NCBI RefSeq assembly: GCF_902686445.1
Contig: NC_062216.1
Location: forward strand, 14,777,084 to 14,841,083
Length of the DNA: 64,000 nt
DNA from: Sciurus carolinensis
Lineage: Eukaryota; Chordata; Mammalia; Rodentia; Sciuridae
Direction of reading: 5' to 3'
In this document: positions 1 to 64,000 of the stretch, one piece after another
Position numbering within the stretch: the stretch's first letter is position 1
Layout: each line of letters opens with the position of its first letter
Translations under genes and position numbers: made by a program
The notes under the pieces: generated by a model
Seen by the model: the letters and a program-made list of their open reading frames with translations, nothing else
Told to the model about the DNA's origin: nothing
Database searches by the model: none

Positions 1-104
1 ATATTCATAAAGAGCCCAATAACTCCTAGGAGATGAAGACCACACAGCAGTATTTTAAATTTGCTAGCTTTGTTTCAATTAAGACTGCTTTTCTCTCTCT
101 CTTT

Positions 105-160
105 ATTTTTTAAGGTGATAGGAATTGAACCTAGGGCTTCACACATGCTAAACACATCTT
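105..160 (-). mobile_element. ID fragment
   Basis: GATAGGAATTGAACCTAGGG and CACACATGCTAA only; ends are lost. Confidence 0.6.
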
Positions 161-211
161 TTTTGCTTATTTAAAATTTATATTTAAAAATAGGGGCTCC
201 CAAGATACCTT

Positions 212-300
212 GGGTTGGGGGTATAGCTCAGTGGTACAGTATATGCTTATTAACAAGCATGAGGCCCTGGGTTCACAATCCCCGATACCCCAAAATTAAA
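212..300 (+). mobile_element. ID monomer
   Basis: GGTATAGCTCAGTGGTACAG through CCCTGGGTTCACAATCCCCG, followed by a short A-rich tail. Lies in intron 8. Confidence 0.8.
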
Positions 301-356
301 AAGTAAAAGAACACACACACATATTTGACTAGAGATCACATTTACTCACAAACTCA

Positions 357-56868
<56,512 letters not shown>

Positions 56869-57370
56869 GGTCCCCCGGCCTCCTCCCGGCTCCCGGAGAC
56901 GGCCGGACGTGCGCCTCCGCCTCGCCGCCTTCCTCTCAGGCGCTCTCCGCTCCCGGGGCCGTCAGCCCGCCGCGCCCGGCCCCGACCAGGGCGGCCCCAA
57001 CCAGGAGGACCGGCCTCCGGCTGCACCGACAGGCTGCGGGCGCACCGGCCGCTCCCTCCTGCGGCGCCCGCGGCTGGCGGGGACCACCGCGTCGAGAGCG
57101 CCGGCGACCGCGGCGGAGCGGGGCAACCGGAGCGACCGCGGCCGCTCGCGTGCGCGTCCCCGCGCCCCGCGCCCCGCGCCGCGCGCGCCGCCGGCGCCCC
57201 GCCGCGCACGCGCGCCTGCTCCGCGCTGCCCGCTCGGTCCCGGCTTCCGCGGTGCGTCTGCCCCGCGTCTGGGCCCGCGCTCCCCGCTCCCTCTCTCCCG
57301 CGTGCGGCTGCCCCGGCTCCAACGCCAAAAGCAGCCCCGAGGCTCGCGCAGCGGGGCCGGCGAGGCGCGG

Positions 57371-57378
57371 CCATCTTG
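57371..57378 (-). promoter_or_regulatory. YY1-type motif (CAAGATGG) containing an upstream ATG
   Basis: Minus-strand CAAGATGGCCGC matches the YY1 core AAGATGGC that in mammalian CpG promoters sits just downstream of the transcription start in this orientation. If the start lies close to 57390, the 5' UTR would be about 500 nt. The motif's ATG has A at -3 and G at +4. Confidence 0.5.
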
Positions 57379-57480
57379 CCCCGCCGGCGACCCTGCAGCC
57401 TCGGGCCTGACCCTCCTGCCCCGTCCGCTGCAGAGCGACCAGGGCTCTGCCCGCCACTGTGTCATCCTCCCCGGGCTCAG

Positions 57481-58500
57481 ACCCAAACCCTGAAGGCCCC
57501 TGGTTTAACTTCTCATGTTTGCAGAATGCACTCAGTATCGTAAGAAGGACCTTCGCGTCCATCCTAGTTCCAACAGTACTTCGGGGGACCTCAGTTTTGA
57601 GCTAGGCTCCAAGGACCCTTCCCTTCTTTTCTATGTCCAAGAGTAAGGCGCCGCGCCCGCCCCCGCCCCTGGGACCCCTGGGCCAGACCTCAGCAGTGGA
57701 AGAAACTGACCTTTGCCTTAAGTGTGTGTGTTACCTGCCCAACTGGAGGGGCCCCTTTCCCTCTTGATTCAGTGACACAGTAATTGCCTCCCTATTCTAT
57801 GCTTTTTTGTGATTCTGCAGTGTTCTGGATGGTTGTTCCCTTTCAACACCATGGGCAAGTCTCTATAGAGTATTGACAGTCTGGCTCAACTCTAGGTTAA
57901 AAACTGAACTTTAATGCTCTTTAAAATATAAGCCTAGAAACTGAATACGAACCATCTTGCTACAACTGTTTTCTCTTACCGAATATAGGACGGGGCAAAG
58001 TCAAAAGTGTTTCGATATTAGCAATGCTAATGGAATATTGGAACTGAAATCCAAGGAAGCACCTGCAGTTTAGAAGAAAACCAGTCCTAGCAGTTACTGC
58101 AGCGGCCAATGTGGTTATGTAAATTTGAATTTAAATAATTCAGTTCCTTTTGTGCACCAGCTGCCTTTCAAGTGCTTATGCTGGCTACCTTATTGCACAT
58201 GGTAGAATAGGCCATTTCCATCATGGCAGAAAGTTCCTTGCTAAAGGACAGCTCCTTGCTTAAAGACTATAGGACCATTAGCATAGATTTATGTATTGAA
58301 AGAAAATCTGGAGATATACACTGAAATTGGACCCTAAATTTTGGTGTTTTGACCCAAGACCTTTCATAGTAACCCCAGGAGATGGAAAACTTTAGAGGAT
58401 ATACAGAATTTGGTTCCGTTTTCATGGGTCTTGCCTTCAGGATTCCAAATGAGAAATGTCCGGATAATCTGAGGAAGTTGTACATTTAAGAAGCAATCAT
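57481..58500. other. Upstream flank, SINE-free
   Basis: About 1 kb just upstream of the CpG island with GC boxes at about 57650-57675 and otherwise unassigned sequence. Confidence 0.4.
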
Positions 58501-58647
58501 GGGGCTGTGGTTGTAGCTCAGTGGTAGAGGGCTTGCCTCACACATGTTAGGCACCGGGTTCAATCCTCAGCACCACATAAAAATAAATGAAATAAAGTTA
58601 TTGTGTCAATCTGCAACTTAAAAAAAAAAAAAGAGAGAGAAAAAAAA
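58501..58647 (+). mobile_element. Long-tailed ID, well preserved
   Basis: GGGGCTGTGGTTGTAGCTCA, AAAATAAATGAAATAAAGTT, GTCAATCTGCAACTTAAAAA. AAGAAGCAATCA on the left matches AAGAAGTAATCA on the right with one change. Confidence 0.92.
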
Positions 58648-58658
58648 AGAAGTAATCA

Positions 58659-58754
58659 AAACTGGGCAACTGGTGAGGTTGAGGCAAGAGAATTTAAAGT
58701 TGGAAACCAGCTTCTGCAATTTAGCCAGACCCATCTCAAAACAAAAAGGATAAA
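58659..58754 (+). mobile_element. B1 half of the split B1-dID
   Basis: AACTGGGCAACTGGTGAGGT to CAGACCCATCTCAAAACAAA; stops in the A-rich linker at the RPL31 pseudogene. Confidence 0.85.
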
Positions 58755-59167
58755 CTTGAGCCCGGCAGAATGACTCCTGCAAAGAAGGGTGGTGAGATGA
58801 AGAAGGGCCGTTCTGCCATCAACAAGGTCGTGACCTGGGAATACACCACCAACATTCACAAGCGCATCCATGGAGTGGGCTCCTCGGGCACTCAAAGAGA
58901 TCTGGAAATTTGCCATGAAGGAGATGGGAACTCCAGATGTGCACATCGATACCAGGCTCAACAAAGCTGTCTGGGCCAAAGGAATAAGGAATGTCCAGTA
59001 TCGTATTCATGTGCAATTGTCCAGAAAACATAATGAGGATAAAGATTCGCCAAACAAGCTCTATACTTTGGTAACCTACGTCCCTGTTACCACGTTCAAA
59101 AATCTACACAGTCAATGTGGATGAGAACTAACTGCTGATTGTCCAATAAAGTCATACAACTAAAAAA
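58755..59167 (+). pseudogene. RPL31P: RPL31 processed pseudogene
   Basis: Intronless copy of ribosomal protein L31 mRNA. The start (ATG at 58770) reads [20 protein letters not shown], close to the parent. A 14-base deletion between short GGGC repeats at about 58880 shifts frame; the second segment continues [20 protein letters not shown] and on to [18 protein letters not shown] 2-base loss at about 59107 shifts it again just before the C-terminus, and the original VNVDEN-stop is readable out of frame. A 3' UTR with AATAAA (59145-59150) and an A run follow. Several missense changes (e.g. R to W, H, Q) indicate no constraint. It sits in the linker of a B1-dID SINE. Confidence 0.93.
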
Positions 59168-59226
59168 GGGGGGGAGGGCTGGGATTTATCTTAGTGGTAC
59201 AATGCTTCTGGGTTCAATCCTGAGTA

Positions 59227-59257
<31 letters not shown>

Positions 59258-59258
59258 C
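59168..59258 (+). mobile_element. ID half of the split B1-dID
   Basis: GGGAGGGCTGGGATTTATCT, TAGTGGTACAATGCTTCTGG, A30 tail. The TACAATGCTTCTGGG wording is that of a dimer's ID half, not a monomer. Confidence 0.85.
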
Positions 59259-59281
59259 GGAAAAGAAAGGCATAATCAGAA

Positions 59282-59478
59282 CTGGGCGTGGTGACATGCC
59301 TATAATCCCAGCTACTTGGGAGGCTAAGACAGGAAAATTTTAAGTTTGAGGCCAGTCTGGGCAACTTAGCCTGTCTCAAAATAAAATTGGAAAAAGGAAA
59401 GGGCTGGCGATATAGGTCAGAGATAGAGCACTGCCTAGCATGCGTGAAGGAGGCCCTGGGTTCAATCCCCGGTATCAT
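59282..59478 (+). mobile_element. B1-dID dimer
   Basis: ACTGGGCGTGGTGACATGCC to TTCAATCCCCGGTATCATAA; continues into alternating GC. Confidence 0.9.
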
Positions 59479-59500
59479 AAGCGCGCGTGCGCGCACACGA
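59479..59500. repeat. Alternating purine-pyrimidine GC tract
   Basis: GCGCGCGTGCGCGCACACG is strict alternation, a Z-DNA-prone composition, in place of a SINE A-tail. Confidence 0.85.
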
Positions 59501-60004
59501 TCAGAGGCCCACACCTCTATCAAACAGAACATCTAAAGATCAGAAATATACTGGGCCCAGCAACACAGCTAATGCTCAAATTCACCTGGAAGACTATAAA
59601 TAAGATCATTAAAAAAAGTTTAAGAAAACTTCCCAAACCAATGTGAAGAAATACCTATTCACTAACAGTAGTGGAAAATTTCCCTGTTTGGTTCTTAAAT
59701 TGGAACCACCCCCGACCTCAAAATAAAGTGAACCTGATTTAAAGAATTTTTTGAAGTTCAGTCTGGTCTCACCTCAGGCTCTAGAGCATGAGTTACACAC
59801 AGCTTCACCTCAAGGCAAAATCAGTCTGACCTGAAGGTGCCACTAGTCAGGCATTGGTCCTCAGTGAAAGGGAGCGGCGGTCATAACCTCCCAGGGCAGG
59901 GACTCCCATTCAAGCTAAGGCTAGTCTCCAGCCTTCAAAAAGCAGCCAGAAGACAGTACCCAGCCTGGGAAGAGGGTCTACGCAGAGTACCTTAGCATCT
60001 ACCA
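59501..60004. other. Upstream flank, no named feature
   Basis: About 500 bp of unassigned sequence. Confidence 0.4.
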
Positions 60005-60110
60005 TGGGTGGGGACTATTTTGATCAGCTCCTTGTTGCTAGAGAGGAAACCAAGGCCCGGAGAAGTGAAGGAACTTAACCACACGCATAGGTGGAATGAT
60101 GGTATCAGGC
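60005..60110 (-). repeat. MIR fragment
   Basis: GAAACCAAGGCCCGGAGAAG, TGAAGGAACTTAACCACAC is the antisense MIR core. Confidence 0.65.
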
Positions 60111-60469
60111 TCTGTTGGAGCTGCTGGGGTGTCATTGCTTGTTGGAAGTCATAGGCCTTAGCATGCAACCCACTGGGTTTCTCAGAAGTAAAGGACGCTT
60201 GGGAGTTCTGATGTCTGGAGAAGAGGCAGGTAGCCCTTCACTAAACAGAGGACTGCCAGGAATCTGCTAGAAGGCAGAGTTGCACAGTGAATCTCATTGG
60301 AAAGGGTGGCATAGAGAAAAGATGGAGCTGCAGAGTGTTTACATTCCTTGATAAACAACAGAACACCTGGATTCTCGGGGACCCAATGCCCCACATTCCA
60401 TGCAGTGCTGTAGTGGGCAGTTTGTCAGGCAGCTTTCTTGACAAGGATAGTGTTCACTAGGCTACCTAC

Positions 60470-60640
60470 TAAACTGTGTGGCCTTATGTCATGTCTGTGT
60501 CTCAGTTTCCTTGTCTATAAAATAGCGATAATAACAGTGTTTACCTTATGGATTGTAGTGAGGATCAAATGAGTATTTGTAAAGCATTTAGAAGAATGTC
60601 TGGCACAAATAAGTACTTCATTTGTGTGTTAAACCAACAG
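60470..60640 (+). repeat. MIR 3' part
   Basis: GTGTCTCAGTTTCCTTGTCT, ATAAAATAGCGATAATAACA, GTGAGGATCAAATGAGTATT and ATGTCTGGCACAAATAAGTA are in MIR order. Confidence 0.75.
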
Positions 60641-60689
60641 AAAAAAAAAAAAAAAACAAGGATTTGTTGAATGAGCAGATGAATAAATA

Positions 60690-60745
60690 AAAGAATGAAC
60701 CTGGGTTCAAATTCCAGCACTGCCACGTATATGCTATTTGGCCTA
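60690..60745 (+). repeat. MIR 5' part fragment
   Basis: AACCTGGGTTCAAATTCCAG and CACTGCCAC belong to the MIR 5' region, yet lie to the right of a MIR 3' region on the same strand, so it is a second insertion or a rearranged piece. Confidence 0.5.
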
Positions 60746-61199
60746 AACTTTGGTGCTCCTTCAGGGAGGGCTGTGGCCCCACAAGGAAGGATGGGATTTC
60801 AAGAGCAAGGAGAGGAGGTGGCCTGGGCTGGACAAAGCTGTATGGAGGCAGTCACTCTGAAGCTTTCTTTATCCTCCCAGGCAGAGGTAGAGACCCTGCC
60901 TCTGTGGACCAGGAGCCTTTTGTGAACTGGTCAGTAATACCTAAAGCATGGTAGAGTATAGTTCATTTACATGTGGCTCTTTCCCCACTAGGCTGTTGAG
61001 GCTCCATCCCCAATTTCTAGCCTGCTCCTGTTTTATGGGGGGTGCTTGGTGTTTGTTGTAATGAATGACATCACCTGCTTTTCTCATACCTAGTAATTCA
61101 GTATGCTCCAGCAGATAGAGGGTAACTCAAAGCATGACTGGCAAATTCGAATATCTAAAGTCAAAGTCCAGGCGTTCATGTGGGACAACATTTTTCCCC
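60746..61199. other. Upstream flank, no named feature
   Basis: G+C-richer than most of the flank; no repeat or frame recognised. Confidence 0.4.
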
Positions 61200-61334
61200 T
61201 TTATTTATTTTTTTAGTTGTAGATGGTCACTATGTCTTTATTTTTTATTTATTTTTATGTGGTGCTGAGGATCAAACCCAGTGCCTCACACATGCTAGGT
61301 AAGTGCTATACCACTGAGCTACAGACCCAGCCCC
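61200..61334 (-). mobile_element. Long-tailed ID
   Basis: TTTTAGTTGTAGATGGTCAC, TTTATGTGGTGCTGAGGATC, GAGCTACAGACCCAGCCC. Confidence 0.9.
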
Positions 61335-61455
61335 TGGGCCGACATTATTATATTACAGATAAGGAAAATGAGCCCAGGATACTGAATAATTTACCCACTC
61401 TCACGGGTAGTTGAACTTACAATGTGAACCCAACTACTCTCAGGCCTTTTGTCTT
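61335..61455 (-). repeat. MIR fragment
   Basis: TATTACAGATAAGGAAAATG followed by AATAATTTACCC and a TGTGAACCCAA end is antisense MIR. Abuts a long-tailed ID. Confidence 0.6.
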
Positions 61456-61464
61456 TTCAGTTTT

Positions 61465-61510
<46 letters not shown>
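61465..61510. repeat. (CA)n microsatellite, 46 bp
   Basis: Uninterrupted CA run ending in CAGTGTGTGTT. Confidence 0.95.
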
Positions 61511-61511
<1 letters not shown>

Positions 61512-61970
61512 GTGTGTTATTATTTTGTTTTGTGGATGGTACTTGGGATAAATATATTTTAAAAAATAACATAGGCCCGTGGTTTAAAAAAAATTAAATA
61601 CTTGAAAAGTTTGTACAAGAAAATTAAATTCTCACTCCAATCCCTAATCCTTAGCCCTCCAATTTTTCTTATATCAATGCTATTGTTAATATATGCATAT
61701 TTACAAACATATATATACATAGATGCATATATACATTTCTACAGATATTATATTCATGAGTATTCTCAAGGCCAGCTTTTACTCATATTAACCAACACAG
61801 ACTAGATTGTGATGCATTGGTTGTAATCAGTTACTTAAAGTTTGTAAGATCAGTTGATTTGGACACTACAGGTGTGATCTTATTGTTTGTTTTGTCGTAA
61901 TGGAAAATGGTGGAAAAGATCAGAGTACATCTTGCATAGAAAGATCAAGTATTATTTAAGAAAACTTGAG
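61511..61970. other. Upstream flank, no named feature
   Basis: A+T-rich with TATATACATA tracts; nothing assigned. Confidence 0.4.
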
Positions 61971-62070
61971 CAGGGGTTAGAAGATGCAGCCTAGTGGTAT
62001 AGTGCTTGCCTAATATGCAGGAAGCCCTGAGTTCAATCTCCAGCACCCGTAAAAAAAAAGAAAGAAAAAA
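61971..62070 (+). mobile_element. ID monomer
   Basis: CAGGGGTTAGAAGATGCAGC, GAGTTCAATCTCCAGCACCC. Confidence 0.85.
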
Positions 62071-62075
62071 GAAGT

Positions 62076-62170
62076 GCAGGGGTTGTGGATGTAGTTCAGT
62101 TGGTAGAGTGCTTGCCTTGTAAGCACAAGGCCCTGGGTTCAATCCCCAGCACTGAAAAAAAAAAAAAAAG
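62076..62170 (+). mobile_element. ID monomer, in tandem with the previous
   Basis: GTGGATGTAGTTCAGTTGGT, CCTTGTAAGCACAAGGCCCT, A15 tail. Confidence 0.92.
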
Positions 62171-62280
62171 TGTGACTCAGTGAAGTATTTTTCTGTATTT
62201 TTCCCATTTTCTATGATGAGACTATTATAAAACTTTCATTTGGAAGATTTTCTCAATGACTTCTCTGATTAGAACAAACA

Positions 62281-62355
62281 AGGGCTGGAGATGCAGCTCA
62301 AAGGTAGAAGCACTTGCTTATCACACCTGAAACTTTGGGTTCAACTCCTTGAACT
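62281..62355 (+). mobile_element. ID, diverged
   Basis: AGGGCTGGAGATGCAGCTCA, GAAACTTTGGGTTCAACTCC; no A-tail left. Confidence 0.78.
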
Positions 62356-62499
62356 GGGGAAACCTCAATGAATGAAAATACAGAAAGAAGAAAACTCTTA
62401 ATGAGGCTCCCTTCCCATTTTTTTACAATGAGTAAGATTTACTTCATTGTGATGTGGCAACTGAACATAACGGGACTCCACACTGACCTGCATCCCCAG

Positions 62500-62722
62500 T
62501 CCTTTTTATTTTTATTTATTTATTTACTTATTTTTGGTATCAGGGATTGAATCCAGGGAGGCTTAACCACTGAACCACATCTGCAATCCTTTTTAATATT
62601 TTATTCAGAGACAGCATCTCGCTTAGTTACTAAGTTGCTGAGGCTGGCTTTGAACTTGAGATCCTCCCGCCTCAGCCTCCCAAGCCGTTGGGATTATAGG
62701 TGTGTGCCACCAGCCTGGTAGT
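62500..62722 (-). mobile_element. B1-dID dimer with (TTTA)n tail
   Basis: GGTATCAGGGATTGAATCCA, ATTTTATTCAGAGACAGCAT, GTGTGTGCCACCAGCCTGGT. Confidence 0.88.
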
Positions 62723-62723
62723 C

Positions 62724-62830
62724 CTTTCTATTTTTGAAAGAGGATCTTGCAAAGTTGCCCAGGTTGGCCTGGAATCTGCCAGCCTTCCTCCTCAGTCATT
62801 GGGGTTAGAGCCATGTGCCACTGGGCCTGT
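62724..62830 (-). mobile_element. B1-type half abutting the dimer
   Basis: TTGAAAGAGGATCTTGCAAA, GTTGCCCAGGTTGGCCTGGA, GCCATGTGCCACTGGGCC. Confidence 0.78.
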
Positions 62831-62954
62831 CGATGGTACTTTTAGGGTCATCACATTAACAGGTCCCAGCAATAACTAGAGTCCTATTTCACTCAGTTTG
62901 AGGACCACCCCATCTGTCCAGTTATCTAATTAGTGAATTTCATCCCTTTCCTTT

Positions 62955-63026
62955 CTTTTGCAGTACTGGGGACCCAGGGCCTCAGTATGCCAGACAAGCA
63001 CTGCCTCTGAGCTACTTTTCCAGGAC
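62955..63026 (-). mobile_element. ID, internally deleted
   Basis: TTGCAGTACTGGGGACCCAG (ATTGAA missing), GCCAGACAAGCACTGCCTCT. Confidence 0.75.
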
Positions 63027-63330
63027 ATGATCTTTCTCCTTCTACTTTATGCACTGGTCAGAATTGACATAAATACTTGAAATTTCCCAGATTCATGTTT
63101 AAATGGCATATCTATTAATTGCTTCAAATTTAGGTTCCTTTGTACGGGGCTTGTGAGACTTGGCGGTTGGAACTCTGTAAGCACATCAAAAGTCTTAATT
63201 AATGACCAAGTCCTCTGAGAAATCATTATGAACTCTTTTAGTTTAACAAAAGCACAGGGAATCCTTGTTTTCACTGTTGTATAAAAGTAACCTGGTTTCA
63301 GTTTCTATTTATACAAAACCATTAAATATT

Positions 63331-63462
63331 GGGCTGGGATTGTAGCTCAGTAATAGAGCACTTGCCTAGCATGTTGAGTCACTGGGTTCGATCCTCAGTA
63401 TCACATAAAAATAAATAAAATATAAAATATGCTGTCCATCTACAGCTAAAATAATATTTTTA
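63331..63462 (+). mobile_element. Long-tailed ID with 16-bp target duplication
   Basis: AAAACCATTAAATATT at 63315-63330 and 63463-63478. Tail contains GCTGTCCATCTACAGCTAAA. Confidence 0.95.
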
Positions 63463-63535
63463 AAAACCATTAAATATTAAGTTTCTATGTTAAATGCAGG
63501 CAAAAGAATTATAGGATATTTTTAAAAGTGTGGAG

Positions 63536-63712
63536 TTGGTTTTAGCGGTGCATGCCTATAATTCCAGGGGCTTGAGCGGTTGAGGCAGGAGGATTGTGAG
63601 TTCAAAGCCAGCCTCAGGAACTTAGTGAGACCCTGTCTCAAAGTAAAATAATAAAAAGGGCTGGGGATGAGGCTCCGTGGTTAAGTGCCCCTGGGTATAA
63701 TCCTTGGTACAA
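63536..63712 (+). mobile_element. B1-dID dimer
   Basis: GGTTTTAGCGGTGCATGCCT, AAAATAATAAAAAGGGCTGG, AGTGCCCCTGGGTATAATCC. Confidence 0.88.
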
Positions 63713-63965
63713 AAAAACCTAGAGTAGAATAAGCATTTCTGAAATAACTATGTAGAGCAAAAGGCATTTTGTACTGTATACTCACCAATTTTATATGAAA
63801 AGCACTAAATGAGTTTCTATTAATAACATATTGTATGGATACCATACGGTATATTTAATTCATGTCTTCTACAGGTGTGTGTAGTTTTGATTAAATTACC
63901 TTGACATGGACACTCCTCAATCTTGAGGTCTTAAAAAATTATCAAGTTCAGATAAGAATGTTTGG

Positions 63966-64000
63966 CCAGGTGTGGTGGCACGTGCCTGTAATCTCTGCTA
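63966..64000 (+). mobile_element. B1 half cut by the window end
   Basis: CCAGGTGTGGTGGCACGTGC, CTGTAATCTCTGC. Confidence 0.75.

Noticed and set aside
58770..59124. RPL31 as a functional gene
   Set aside because: No introns, two frame-shifting deletions and many missense changes; a processed copy.
57481..64000. Exons of the upstream neighbour (SLC39A14 in human gene order)
   Set aside because: I looked for coding segments with splice sites on both strands and found none; the region holds repeats and unassigned sequence.

Overview
ORGANISM AND LOCUS. The window is nuclear DNA of a mammal, most likely a squirrel-family rodent (Sciuridae; ground squirrel or marmot type). Its commonest repeats are ID monomers (tRNA-like body with TAGCTCAGTGGTAGAG and GGGTTCAATCC promoter boxes), B1-dID dimers (an Alu/B1-type half joined through an A-rich linker to an ID half) and a long-tailed ID variant (Repbase STRID type, ending in an ATAAATAAAATAAAG...CATCTACAACT tail). 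This SINE set is typical of sciurids. The species cannot be fixed from sequence alone. GENE. One protein-coding gene is present, on the minus strand: PPP3CC, the gamma catalytic subunit of calcineurin. Eight exons (1-8) lie between 56868 and 380 and encode residues 1 to about 314, including every metal-binding and catalytic motif and the L7 loop. The rest (end of the phosphatase domain, calcineurin B-binding helix, calmodulin-binding and autoinhibitory segments) lies beyond the left edge. All exon phases agree, all introns are GT-AG, and no coding exon is broken. LAYOUT. 380-638: exons 8 and 7. 639-7477: intron 6, with an internally deleted ancient L1 and a MARNA mariner relic nested in an older L1. 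7478-9340: exons 6 and 5. 9341-18355: intron 4, SINE-dense, with old LTRs and a 138-base purine tract ending in (GAA)n. 18356-18467: exon 4. 18468-27075: intron 3, with L1 relics, nested SINEs and a chimeric SINE. 27076-27721: exons 3 and 2. 27722-56819: the 29-kb intron 1, with L1M, LTR-like and DNA-transposon relics, many SINEs, an AT-rich block and simple repeats. 56560-57480: CpG-island promoter with exon 1. 57480-64000: upstream flank with an RPL31 processed pseudogene inserted in the linker of a B1-dID, several MIRs and further SINEs. The next gene upstream is not reached. HOW IT WORKS TOGETHER. There is no operon or gene cluster; the window is one housekeeping-type promoter driving one long transcript whose introns collect retroposons. 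I found no undescribed gene system. The more notable items are a strong-context upstream ATG embedded in a YY1 motif, the GAA/TTC tract, a chimeric SINE with one target-site duplication, two retroposon insertions into B1-dID linkers, a 0.9-kb-spaced direct duplication and an unnamed LTR-like repeat pair. In the entries, + for a SINE means its A-tail is on the right.
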